A program made the position numbers and the translations under genes. This document shows positions 6,760 to 12,464 of a stretch of 64,000 bases of DNA, in pieces; the first letter of the stretch is position 1, and each line of letters begins with the position of its first letter. The notes under the pieces were generated by a model, which saw only the letters and a list, made by a program, of their open reading frames with translations, searched no databases and was not told the origin of the DNA. The stretch comes from a virus: positions 1 through 64,000 of the IMG/VR virus record IMGVR_UViG_3300017767_000001, one strand, 5' to 3'.

Positions 6760-6902
6760 TACCATACCTCACATTTTTGAAGAGATGGTGCATTCTCATG
6801 AATAACATTACAGTTTTTTTCTTGAGGAGTACAAGTAGTCATTGATACTAGAATTAATACAAATGCTACGCATACTATCACTTGTTCAACGGGAAATTTC
6901 AT
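6759..6902 (-). CDS. 47-aa membrane-anchored cysteine-rich peptide
   Basis: ATGA coupling with the M15 peptidase gene. N-terminal helix VIVCVAFVLILVSMTTC, then a short polar region with two more cysteines (Cys31, Cys44). It resembles a lipoprotein signal, but the residues before Cys24 do not make a standard lipobox, so a simple membrane anchor is equally likely. Confidence 0.5.
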   Translation of the reverse strand: MKFPVEQVIVCVAFVLILVSMTTCTPQEKNCNVIHENAPSLQKCEVW

Positions 6903-7393
6903 TCTGCTATTGACATCTCAAAATGCCACGTATCTAATTGAGGACGAACACCTTCCATTATAGCGTGCTCAAGATACATTGTAGATAAATCTTCCATCAG
7001 TCCTTCATACTCTGTAATATCATTAACATGCCACGCGCCTCCCCAGCGCAGAGGAACATTTAAATCGTCTGCAGCATATCTCATTGTAGTTGCTACTTCA
7101 TCTGCTACTTCTGCTTCTGGAGATACTCTACCTTTAATAACTGGTAGTATATCTACTGCTGTACCGTAAAGATGTGGAGAGTTTGCTCCGTTTGTTACTC
7201 CTTTACGAAAAAATTCTTCCTGCTCTGACTTAGTTCTTTTACCATGTATAACCATTAATTGTATATCAGCAATAGCTTGGGCTCGTCTTACCACTTCTGC
7301 TAAAGCAGGATGAATTTTACTTAATTTATTTTCACACTCGTCACTTAAAAAATACATTTGATCTGGGTGTGTTTCTTCGTTGTAGTAGTTCAT
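6899..7393 (-). CDS. M15-family peptidoglycan peptidase (endolysin)
   Basis: 164 aa. Zinc ligands are visible: His74 and Asp81 in NSPHLYGTAVDI and His157 in DTWHFEM, the order and spacing of VanY/T5-endolysin M15 enzymes. It would cut peptide bonds in peptidoglycan stems. ATG with AAGGATATAAA upstream. It lies between Hsp20/31-aa peptide and the micro-membrane genes, with a GH24 lysozyme further down the same operon. Confidence 0.85.
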   Translation of the reverse strand: MNYYNEETHPDQMYFLSDECENKLSKIHPALAEVVRRAQAIADIQLMVIHGKRTKSEQEEFFRKGVTNGANSPHLYGTAVDILPVIKGRVSPEAEVADEVATTMRYAADDLNVPLRWGGAWHVNDITEYEGLMEDLSTMYLEHAIMEGVRPQLDTWHFEMSIAE

Positions 7394-7409
7394 TTTATAT
7401 CCTTGAGAA

Positions 7410-7427
7410 GCGGGGCCGAGACCCCGC
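7410..7427 (-). other. GC hairpin in front of the endolysin gene
   Basis: GCGGGG and CCCCGC can pair around a 6-nt loop, 17 bp upstream of the M15 start. No following T-tract on either strand, so it is more likely a processing/stability hairpin than a terminator. Confidence 0.4.
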
Positions 7428-7433
7428 AGGGTA

Positions 7434-7529
7434 TTACACTATTAGTGGTGCAAGAGCCATCATTACTACTGTTGCTGCCCAAAGGCAAAGAAAGCATTCT
7501 CCACAACACTCAACTTTTAAATAGTTCAT
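7434..7529 (-). CDS. 31-aa membrane peptide with cysteine pair
   Basis: ATG with AAGGATATAT upstream, directly after the hsp20 stop. MNYLKVECCGECFLCLWAAT then VVMMALAPLIV: four cysteines at the N-terminal side followed by one membrane helix. Cysteines spaced CCxxC could bind metal or form disulfides. Function unknown. Confidence 0.5.
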   Translation of the reverse strand: MNYLKVECCGECFLCLWAATVVMMALAPLIV

Positions 7530-7537
7530 ATATATCC

Positions 7538-7960
7538 TTATGAAATTGTAACCTTTACGGGTTGCAGTTCATTAGGGATTTCTTCATGTAAATCAATACA
7601 TAGCAGTCCGCGTTCCATATAAGCTTTGTCTAGTTTTACGTGCTCACTTACGCCGAATGTGCGTGAGAAGCACTTACCGCTTAAGCCTTTGTAAACATAA
7701 GTTTCGTTACTAGATTCTGTTTGCTTTACAGTGCCCGATACTGTCAATAAGCCCTTATGAAGGCTAATCTCAAGATCATCTTTATTCCAGCCTGGCACAG
7801 CTAATTCGACCCTATGGCCCGTCTCGCCTACGCGTAGAATATTGAATCGAGGGTACCCACCATCGAGTGTGGGGGCAAAAACACTGGTATCATGAAACAT
7901 TCGGTCAAAACCTAACATAAATTTATGCAGGTCTGCCACTGCTAGTTTAGCATTAGTCAT
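7538..7960 (-). CDS. Small heat-shock protein (Hsp20/IbpA family)
   Basis: 140 aa. An alpha-crystallin domain covers about residues 37-125: YPRFNILRVGE, VELAVPGWNKDDLEISLHKG, LLTVSG, FSRTFGVSEHVKLDKAYMERG, LLCIDLHEEIP. The C-terminal VKVTI resembles the I-x-I assembly motif. Such proteins hold unfolding proteins in oligomers without ATP. In phages they may protect virion proteins during rapid assembly. An AU-rich hairpin encloses the ribosome site (see 7954-7979), suggesting temperature-sensitive translation. Confidence 0.9.
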   Translation of the reverse strand: MTNAKLAVADLHKFMLGFDRMFHDTSVFAPTLDGGYPRFNILRVGETGHRVELAVPGWNKDDLEISLHKGLLTVSGTVKQTESSNETYVYKGLSGKCFSRTFGVSEHVKLDKAYMERGLLCIDLHEEIPNELQPVKVTIS

Positions 7961-7979
7961 AAAGTTCTCCTTTTATGAA
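7954..7979 (-). promoter_or_regulatory. Candidate RNA thermometer at the hsp20 start
   Basis: On the minus strand TCATAAA and TTTATGA are perfectly complementary and flank the ribosome site AGGAGAAC. The start codon lies in the 3' arm. A 7-bp AU-rich helix with the ribosome site in its loop would melt easily on warming. Just upstream two GAAA-capped hairpins (GGGC...GCCC and GCGT...ACGC) occupy the rest of the leader. Confidence 0.5.
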
Positions 7980-8034
7980 TTGCGTCCTTTCGGTACGCTT
8001 GGGCTCTTTCGATGCCCGGGTTATTGTTATCCAG

Positions 8035-8187
8035 TTATAGAGATGGACTCTCTTCGTCTAGTTCTAGGATTCCTTTCTCCATTAGATAGTTTACTGTAGC
8101 CTCAACCCCTGTACGGCGGCCGAGATAAAATGCGTGTCCGGCACAACCAAACATACAAAGTGCTAGTATTAAGTAAAGTCCGATCAA
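8035..8187 (-). CDS. 50-aa membrane protein
   Basis: TTG start after AGGAGAATCTC, first gene behind the 8223 promoter. N-terminal membrane helix (GLYLILALCMFGCAGHAFYL), then GRRTGVEATVNYLMEKGILE followed by an acidic tail. The GVE...YLMEKGILELD pattern recurs in small marine-phage proteins I have seen. Function unknown. Confidence 0.6.
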   Translation of the reverse strand: MIGLYLILALCMFGCAGHAFYLGRRTGVEATVNYLMEKGILELDEESPSL

Positions 8188-8222
8188 GAGATTCTCCTAT
8201 TTCTGTACAAATTTATGGAGAT

Positions 8223-8251
8223 ATTATATCAAATTGAACGACAACTGTCAA
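8223..8251 (-). promoter_or_regulatory. Perfect minus-strand sigma-70 promoter, divergent
   Basis: TTGACA, 17 nt, TATAAT. It heads the hsp20-endolysin-iscU-lysozyme operon and lies back to back with the plus-strand promoter at 8290. Confidence 0.9.
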
Positions 8252-8289
8252 GATATATTTTTTGGAACACCACATCGCAAAAATAACAC

Positions 8290-8318
8290 TTGACTTCGAA
8301 TCTCACTTCGAATATAAT
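8290..8318 (+). promoter_or_regulatory. Plus-strand sigma-70 promoter of the bS21 operon
   Basis: CAAAAATAACAC element, TTGACT, 17 nt, TATAAT. The expected start nucleotide, 7-8 nt after the -10, is the A of the first ATG, so the mRNA is predicted to be leaderless. Confidence 0.85.
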
Positions 8319-8325
8319 ATATGTC

Positions 8326-8496
8326 ATGAAAGAATATAAAAAGCAACCATGGTCGATACGCGAAAGAGTAATGTTGAAAGAGCACTACTCCAAGATGTCT
8401 GTAACAGAGTTACAGGAGAAAGTATTACCTAGTCGCACGGAAAACTCGATACGCAAACAGGTTGCGTACCTACGTAAAAGAGGTTGGAGTTTTTAG
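8326..8496 (+). CDS. SANT/Myb-like small protein, leaderless
   Basis: 56 aa. It has a compact SANT-like pattern: W10 in QPWSIRERVMLKEHYSKMSV, then LPSRTENSIRKQVAYLRKRG, as in Myb-type helices (W..E...L..y, RT..si..K...L). No ribosome site is possible because only 7 nt separate the -10 hexamer from ATG. It is the leader gene of the operon with bS21. DNA-binding or autoregulation is inferred. Confidence 0.7.
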   Translation: MKEYKKQPWSIRERVMLKEHYSKMSVTELQEKVLPSRTENSIRKQVAYLRKRGWSF

Positions 8497-8510
8497 GCAG
8501 AAGGAGATAC

Positions 8511-8708
8511 ATGCCAAAAGTTAAAGTACGTAACAATAACGTAGACGCTGCTCTACGAGTTTTCAAGAAAAAATGTTCAGAAACACTATGGGATTATAAA
8601 CAGAAGGAATATTATGTACCACGAAGCGAAAAACGACGACTGGCTAAGCAGGCTGCAGTCGCAAGATTCAAACGAAAGAGAAACGATAATGGACGGAACA
8701 AATTTTGA
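8511..8708 (+). CDS. rpsU: Ribosomal protein bS21
   Basis: 65 aa, strong AGAAGGAGATAC ribosome site. MPKVKVRNNNVDAALRVFKK, a cysteine at residue 22, DYKQKEYYVPRSEKRRLAKQ and a basic tail follow bS21 from end to end. Cellular bS21 sits near the anti-Shine-Dalgarno region of 16S rRNA and affects initiation. Phage copies are known in marine phages and are thought to swap into host ribosomes. Here it is encoded right after a leaderless gene, and at least two other plus-strand units look leaderless, so a link to initiation choice is an attractive inference. Confidence 0.92.
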   Translation: MPKVKVRNNNVDAALRVFKKKCSETLWDYKQKEYYVPRSEKRRLAKQAAVARFKRKRNDNGRNKF

Positions 8709-9069
8709 GTTAGTTGGTGATTTTATGGAAGCCTTTGGTCAGGCTGTAGAAACTCAACCAACCTGGCCTGACTTTAGCACTCGTGAACTACGGGTAGATT
8801 TAATACAAGAAGAAGTAGATGAATTGGTGGAAGCGATTGCAAACAAAGATATGGTCGAAATCGCCGACGCTCTCACCGACATTCTCTATGTTGTATACGG
8901 TGCTGGTCATACATTTGGTATTGACCTTGATGAGTGTTTTACTGAAGTACATGCTTCTAACATGAGCAAACTCGGTGAAGATGGAACACCAATTAAAGCA
9001 GACAATGGCAAGGTAATGAAAGGCCCGGGCTTTTTCGCCCCAGATTTAGAGAGTATTCTAAACCAGTGA
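8689..9069 (+). CDS. MazG-like nucleoside triphosphate pyrophosphohydrolase
   Basis: 126 aa from the ATG overlapping the end of rpsU; GAAAGAG is upstream. It has the all-alpha NTP pyrophosphatase pattern: EEVDELVEAI (first metal-binding helix) and VEIADALTDILYVVYGAGHT (EXXD helix), then a long conserved C-terminus, EVHASNMSKLGEDG and KVMKGPGFFAPDLE. These enzymes cleave (d)NTPs to NMP plus pyrophosphate; phage versions may adjust nucleotide pools or (p)ppGpp. An upstream in-frame ATG exists but lies wholly inside rpsU. Confidence 0.8.
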   Translation: MDGTNFELVGDFMEAFGQAVETQPTWPDFSTRELRVDLIQEEVDELVEAIANKDMVEIADALTDILYVVYGAGHTFGIDLDECFTEVHASNMSKLGEDGTPIKADNGKVMKGPGFFAPDLESILNQ

Positions 9070-9271
9070 GAAATCTTTGGAAGTTCTTTGGCTCTACCTC
9101 GTCCTTGAAGGAGCAACTGGAATCTACAACTCTCGAAATTCAGTTGTCTCCACTGGAGTTTGCGTGTATAAAAATTATCATGATCCTCGGGATAGCACTA
9201 CCTACACTTTCTATATTCCTATACTTGCTAAATGTCCTCCATTTGTACGTCATATAAAAAAGGGGCCGTAG
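9066..9271 (+). CDS. Uncertain small ORF at the operon end
   Basis: Two overlapping frames compete. Frame one starts with a GTG coupled to the previous stop and ends at 9257 with a hydrophobic C-terminus. Frame two starts with TTG at 9077, ends at 9271 and reads LEGATGIYNSRNSVVSTGVC... Frame two uses few G-ending codons, like the neighbouring true genes, so I prefer it, but its start is weak. No family recognised. Confidence 0.3.
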
Positions 9272-9278
9272 CCCCTTT
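9259..9278. terminator. Bidirectional intrinsic terminator
   Basis: AAAGGGGC and GCCCCTTT pair around CGTA. On the minus strand the hairpin is followed by six T's; on the plus strand by a weaker T-rich tail. It ends the bS21 operon and the transcript of the 26-aa peptide. Confidence 0.8.
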
Positions 9279-9281
9279 AAT

Positions 9282-9362
9282 TTAGAAGTATCCTGAGTGG
9301 CCTAATTTCCAAAAGCACCAAAACACTACTATTCCATATATTATCCAATAAATTTCTTCCAC
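9282..9362 (-). CDS. 26-aa membrane peptide
   Basis: GTG start with GGAGGGATAG just upstream. EEIYWIIYGIVVFWCFWKLG then HSGYF: one aromatic-rich membrane helix. It stops four bases before the terminator hairpin. No convincing minus-strand promoter was found upstream. Confidence 0.5.
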   Translation of the reverse strand: MEEIYWIIYGIVVFWCFWKLGHSGYF

Positions 9363-9442
9363 CTATCCCTCCAATAAAATATTTTTTCGTTAACTGAGAA
9401 GCGCCCAGGTACTGTAATCCAAGACCAGGGCAAAAATAGTAT

Positions 9443-9471
9443 TTGTAATATGCCAAAAAGTATGGTAAAAT
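9443..9471 (+). promoter_or_regulatory. Plus-strand promoter of the 330-nt RNA
   Basis: CAAAAATAGTAT element, TTGTAA, 17 nt, TAAAAT. The hexamers are imperfect, but upstream element and spacing match the other promoters of this genome. Confidence 0.6.
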
Positions 9472-9477
9472 AAACAC

Positions 9478-9808
9478 ATATTTTGATGAACAATCAAGTC
9501 AATCACAGATTCTTACTAACTAGATCGAAATCGTTTGAATTAGATTTATTCTGGGCGGGGCATAAGGCGAAGCCGTAATGTCCCTAACCATAAATCTGAA
9601 TGAAACTGATTTCGGGATCACCAATCTCTGATTACTTTTGTGCTTCAATTAAGTATTGATTGTGACGAATATTCATAATAAAGATAATCAAATAATTCGT
9701 TCACAATCAAACAACCCCGCTAATAATCATTCTACGATTATTACTGAAAATCCGTCTACTACTTACACAAAACCCTTCAAAATTTGCGCCAATTCGCAAT
9801 TTTTTTAT
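9478..9808 (+). ncRNA. Candidate structured noncoding RNA, about 330 nt
   Basis: No convincing coding frame fills this stretch (a 30-codon ORF at 9486 is the only candidate), but it has a promoter, an intrinsic terminator and dense complementarity. A rod runs from 9501 to 9632: AATCACAGATT with AATCTCTGATT (one mismatch), GATCGAAATC with GATTTCGggATC, AGATTTAT with ATAAATCT, GGGGCAT with ATGTCCC, and an apical GGCgaaGCC. A second hairpin pairs TTGATTGTG and ACGAAT with ATTCGT and CACAATCAA (9656-9710, one bulge). A third pairs TAATAATC with GATTATTA (9721-9743). I do not recognise a known RNA family. A DNA-level role (origin hairpins) is an alternative. Confidence 0.5.
9777..9808 (+). terminator. 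Intrinsic terminator of the 330-nt RNA
   Basis: AAAATTtGCG and CGCAATTTT pair around CCAATT, with seven T's at the end. The complementary strand also reads as a weaker terminator for the convergent 49-aa gene operon. Confidence 0.65.
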
Positions 9809-9954
9809 GGCTTATAAAACATAAAAGGGAATGTTAAAAACAATAACCATACCATTAAAACCATGAAAAATTGTTCTAAATTTGATCCCCATAGCATCGG
9901 AATGCACATAATTGATACGTAGATCCACCATAACATGCTGAGAATCTCTCGCAT
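9805..9954 (-). CDS. 49-aa membrane protein
   Basis: ATG two nt after the stop of the SANT-like gene, so probably coupled. Two membrane helices: ILSMLWWIYVSIMCIPML and FFMVLMVWLLFLTFPFMF, ending YKP. Function unknown. Ends within the bidirectional terminator. Confidence 0.55.
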   Translation of the reverse strand: MREILSMLWWIYVSIMCIPMLWGSNLEQFFMVLMVWLLFLTFPFMFYKP

Positions 9955-9956
9955 TT

Positions 9957-10271
9957 TTACGACCCCGCTACCGCTTCAAGGAGTTTTCTGAGAGTTTCTT
10001 TTGGGCTCTTTTCGAGGCCCGATATACTTCCCACCTCGATCTCCAGAGCATCAGCGATATTCGAAACGATTTCAATTTTTGTGATAGGTTTTTCTCCAGT
10101 TTTTGAAACATACACCTCTCTCCGGTACACGCCTTCGCGTGATAGCTTTCCAATTATTGACTTCTTACTTCTATTGAGCTCTGCTGCAAGCAACTCTACT
10201 GTACGCATATTCGGACACATAGTATAGCTTTCAATCATATACTCAGTTTCACTCTCCGTGTAGTTCGACAC
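9957..10271 (-). CDS. SANT/Myb-like small regulator
   Basis: 104 aa if started at the GTG that follows ATAGGAGGGAAC (giving MSNYTESETEYMIESY, like the MSNYT start of the paralogue at 15886); an upstream GTG has no ribosome site. Predicted DNA-binding helices TVELLAAELNRSKKSIIGKL, then SREGVYRREV. The C-terminal domain ITKIEIVSNIADALEIE... KETLRKLLEAV is shared with the 12465 and 15886 proteins. Function as a DNA-binding regulator is inferred. Confidence 0.7.
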   Translation of the reverse strand: MSNYTESETEYMIESYTMCPNMRTVELLAAELNRSKKSIIGKLSREGVYRREVYVSKTGEKPITKIEIVSNIADALEIEVGSISGLEKSPKETLRKLLEAVAGS

Positions 10272-10330
10272 GTTCCCTCCTATAACTTCCTTTACCTTTC
10301 TTCGGTTTGTGGACCCCGCCACGATTGTGA

Positions 10331-10657
10331 TTATGCCGCGCCACCGGGTTTCGGATCGTCTCCTTCTGTCTGTTCTTGCCCCGCATAGCTTATTTCTCCT
10401 GTATCTAGATTTATAACTACGTCACCACTTATCCACTCTAGATATTCCACTTCGACATTATCCATGCCCCGGGCTTTAACATATTGAGTGAACACCAGGT
10501 CGTAGTAATGCTCTACTTCAGCTATTTTCTCTTCTAGCTTTTCTATAGTAGTATAGCACAATTGCATACTATCATACAACTCTTTTAGCTCATTTTTTGT
10601 CGTATTTAATTTTAACTTAATACGGCGTTCTTCTGGAAACTCGATTATATTCGACAT
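10331..10657 (-). CDS. Coiled-coil protein of unknown function
   Basis: 108 aa from ATG behind GGGAG. Residues 12-50 form a coiled coil (LNTTKNELKELYDSMQLCYT, IEKLEEKIAEVEHYY); then a small acidic beta segment, and a Gly/Pro tail ending KPGGAA. First gene of the transcript from 10680. Not recognised as a named family. Confidence 0.65.
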   Translation of the reverse strand: MSNIIEFPEERRIKLKLNTTKNELKELYDSMQLCYTTIEKLEEKIAEVEHYYDLVFTQYVKARGMDNVEVEYLEWISGDVVINLDTGEISYAGQEQTEGDDPKPGGAA

Positions 10658-10679
10658 AAATTTCTCCCATAGAACACAT

Positions 10680-10708
10680 ATTATACAGCCCCTGAGAAAA
10701 AATGTCAA
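10680..10708 (-). promoter_or_regulatory. Perfect minus-strand sigma-70 promoter
   Basis: TTGACA, 17 nt, TATAAT, with an AAAAATTTTTC element upstream. It lies about 20 bp after the terminator of the 560-nt RNA. Confidence 0.9.
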
Positions 10709-10727
10709 GAAAAATTTTTAGAACACA

Positions 10728-10762
10728 TAAAAAAATCCCCACATATTTCTATGCAGGGATTT
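10728..10762 (-). terminator. Perfect intrinsic terminator of the 560-nt RNA
   Basis: On the minus strand AAATCCCTGCATA and TATGTGGGGATTT pair over 13 bp (two G-U) around a GAAA tetraloop, followed by a run of T's. Confidence 0.9.
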
Positions 10763-11289
10763 TACAGTTAGGTTTAGAGCCGCGAACTGCCACTAGGCTA
10801 TATAGTGCCTTTCGTTATGGTCGAGGGTTTCGACGCCTCTTTGCAATAATAGACCAATAATAAAAAGGACTTCCTCCTATAGTTATAGTGATACGCACCA
10901 ACCTTCCACACGTATCTGGGTATGTACTGCAGATACCACCCACCACTTTTTCGTTTTTGCTAAACCAGAATGCGAAAATGCAACAAAGCCGTAACTGGTC
11001 GTACACATCCGCCCGTGTACAAGGGGGTTCGATATAGTACCTCGAACAGGGAAAAGTGCGCTAAGTGGCACTAAACTAAGATGGTACTTTTTAACGTGCT
11101 TTGCCATCCCACATTAGCACTCTGTTCCTTACTCCTCGATGCCTTTCAACCTGTACACGGCAGGGTCAACAAGGGTGGAACAAATTAGGTTGGGGCTCCG
11201 GATAGGCCGAGTTAACTTTTACCGGGATCTTTACTGTCTTATCGCAAGTGGGTAGCACACTTATGGCGTCCCTGACTTCCCCCATTTAA
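10728..11289 (-). ncRNA. Candidate large structured noncoding RNA, about 560 nt
   Basis: A consensus promoter and a 13-bp terminator bracket some 560 nt with no convincing gene. Base composition is clearly GC-richer than the flanking coding DNA. At least five perfect local helices exist: CACTA/TAGTG (10791-10807), GTCGA/TCGAC (10820-10834), GTATCTG/CAGATAC (10912-10936), GTACAC/GTGTAC (11001-11020) and GTTCGA/TCGAAC (11027-11047). The longest frame (74 codons, 10883-11107) has no ribosome site and atypical codons. Size and phage setting recall the large phage RNAs ROOL and GOLLD, but I cannot confirm sequence kinship. Confidence 0.65.
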
Positions 11290-11295
11290 GAAGAT

Positions 11296-11325
11296 ATTAT
11301 ACTCCGTTTTTGAACTAAAAGTCAA
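11296..11325 (-). promoter_or_regulatory. Minus-strand sigma-70 promoter of the 560-nt RNA
   Basis: AAAAAAAGTTC element, TTGACT, 18 nt, TATAAT. The TGA stop of the upstream gene lies in the -35 hexamer. Confidence 0.85.
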
Positions 11326-11513
11326 GAACTTTTTTTCTCTACCCCACAAATTTTTTCAAACATTTTGTGTCCAGTGCCTTTTTCGTTGTACTCCAAAACT
11401 AGCCCATCACTGTTCATATGTAGTTTAGGTTCGAACTTTTCTACGTCAGCTTCGTACACGCAAAAGGTACGTAGACGCCACGCTATATTTTCTGCGTTCC
11501 CTTTAAGCTGCAC
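11322..11513 (-). CDS. Small protein of unknown function
   Basis: 63 aa from a GTG with AGGTGG upstream; overlaps the previous gene by 11 bp. Sequence QLKGNAENIAWRLRTFCVYE then KFEPKLHMNSDGLVLEYNEK. The C-terminus EKKSS is encoded by the -35 region of the next promoter, like the KNSS end of the ligase subunit. No family recognised. Confidence 0.5.
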   Translation of the reverse strand: MQLKGNAENIAWRLRTFCVYEADVEKFEPKLHMNSDGLVLEYNEKGTGHKMFEKICGVEKKSS

Positions 11514-11682
11514 GATGCACCACCTGTAGGTCAGCAATTCGTGCAAACAAATCAGCTTCATCTCCTACTAAAAACAACTCTTTCCGAGTAGTCCAGTCTC
11601 CGTCAATACGCCCACTAAACTCAAGCACAGTCCCATTTGTAGCAAATTGAATTGTCACTTGGTCTACTTCTTTGATTTCCAT
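11503..11682 (-). CDS. 59-aa protein of unknown function
   Basis: ATG with GGGAG about ten nt upstream. MEIKEVDQVTIQFATNGTVL then EFSGRIDGDWTTRKELFLVG: alternating strands suggest a small beta-sheet fold, followed by a short helix (DEADLFARIADLQ). The C-terminal 11 bp overlap the next gene. Function unknown. Confidence 0.55.
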   Translation of the reverse strand: MEIKEVDQVTIQFATNGTVLEFSGRIDGDWTTRKELFLVGDEADLFARIADLQVVHRAA

Positions 11683-11689
11683 TAGTTAT

Positions 11690-11920
11690 TTACTCCCATG
11701 TAGAAGGATAAAAGGAAGAAAGAGAAAAGGTTTCACGAATTTCCCCCTCTTGATACATTGTACGAATTACGTTGTCAACCTCGGCCTCTGAAAGCGCCCA
11801 GTTGTGCCACAGCTCATCTTTTACTCTTTGCAGGCTTGTGAAAGACCTACGCTGACCTTCTACTTCTATTGTATCAGTCGCTCGGTCTACTACTGCCAAT
11901 CTTTCTTGCTTCTCTAGCAC
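11690..11920 (-). CDS. Small protein of unknown function
   Basis: 76 aa. A helical segment (SFTSLQRVKDELWHNWALSE, AEVDNVIRTMYQEGEIR) with a turn that could be a winged-helix, ending YPSTWE. Its start lies inside the upstream gene (47-bp overlap), so coupling is likely. Function unknown. Confidence 0.5.
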   Translation of the reverse strand: MLEKQERLAVVDRATDTIEVEGQRRSFTSLQRVKDELWHNWALSEAEVDNVIRTMYQEGEIRETFSLSSFYPSTWE

Positions 11921-12065
11921 GCTTTTCCTCCAGGTTTTCCAACGATGTCTTCATTGCAATCGCAGTGTCTTCATTAGAGCCATGATACATCAAAGCTCCC
12001 CTTTGATTAAATACTTTGAAAACGTATAGCCCGGGCCTTACAATTTCTCGTACCATGTGAGCCAT
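11874..12065 (-). CDS. Small protein of unknown function
   Basis: 63 aa; the start overlaps the stop of the upstream gene. N-terminal beta segment (VREIVRPGLYVFKVFNQRGA), then a helix (EDTAIAMKTSLENLEEKRAR) and a basic tail. Resembles small phage proteins with a short beta-hairpin plus helix. Function unknown. Confidence 0.5.
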   Translation of the reverse strand: MAHMVREIVRPGLYVFKVFNQRGALMYHGSNEDTAIAMKTSLENLEEKRAREARKIGSSRPSD

Positions 12066-12280
12066 TACTCTGCCACAATACCGTAGATAGCGAACTTAAA
12101 CTCAGGACTTTTGCCAAAGTTTGCAGCAGCTTTTACGGCCTCCGCCCTCTTAACGATAGGGGAGTTAGGCTTACGCTTCGCACGATATGCGCCATGCGAC
12201 ATTACTTTTTTACCATTAAATTTCTTGACCATGCGGTACTTTCGTGTAGTCGCGTGGTCGAAAATCATTGTTTTTGCCAT
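12065..12280 (-). CDS. Basic small phage protein
   Basis: 71 aa from ATG behind TAAGGAGAATTTTG. Rich in Lys/Arg: MAKTMIFDHATTRKYRMVKK then GAYRAKRKPNSPIVKRAEA, ending FKFAIYGIVAE. Probably nucleic-acid associated by charge alone. It overlaps the upstream gene by 65 bp in another frame. Confidence 0.6.
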   Translation of the reverse strand: MAKTMIFDHATTRKYRMVKKFNGKKVMSHGAYRAKRKPNSPIVKRAEAVKAAANFGKSPEFKFAIYGIVAE

Positions 12281-12425
12281 CAAAATTCTCCTTATAGCGC
12301 ACAAAGTAGTACGCCTTGTAATCCACTTTATTTAAGGACTCCGCTTCTCGATAGGCGTCATAATACTCTAGCCAAGTATTTAGCCAAAGAGTTACTGCAC
12401 CAATTCGAATATAAACTACATACAT
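12216..12425 (-). CDS. 69-aa protein with N-terminal hydrophobic helix
   Basis: MYVVYIRIGAVTLWLNTWLE, then YYDAYREAESLNKVDYKAYY and a polar tail. The first 45 residues look like a real short protein; the last 20 share DNA with the next gene. No clear ribosome site, and a terminator precedes it, so its expression may depend on read-through. Confidence 0.45.
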   Translation of the reverse strand: MYVVYIRIGAVTLWLNTWLEYYDAYREAESLNKVDYKAYYFVRYKENFDGKNNDFRPRDYTKVPHGQEI

Positions 12426-12443
12426 AGAAATACTTAAATAAAG

Positions 12444-12460
12444 CGGGGCACTAGGCCCCG
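12444..12460 (-). terminator. Intrinsic terminator after the SANT-like gene
   Basis: On the minus strand CGGGGC and GCCCCG pair around CTAGT, followed by the T-rich CTTTATTTAAG. Probably leaky, since no promoter was seen for the genes behind it. Confidence 0.6.
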
Positions 12461-12464
12461 GGAT

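Noticed and set aside
6759-6902. 47-aa peptide as classical o-spanin
   Set aside because: The lipobox is poor, and a convincing span p air exists at 25839-26616.
10764-10810. tRNA-like D-arm and 7-nt loop hairpin near the RNA 3' end
   Set aside because: The loops have wrong lengths and no acceptor stem or T-arm in the right place; not a tRNA or tmRNA.
10883-11107. 74-codon minus-strand frame inside the 560-nt RNA
   Set aside because: No ribosome site, codon use unlike neighbouring genes, no fold-like pattern, and it overlaps several perfect RNA helices.
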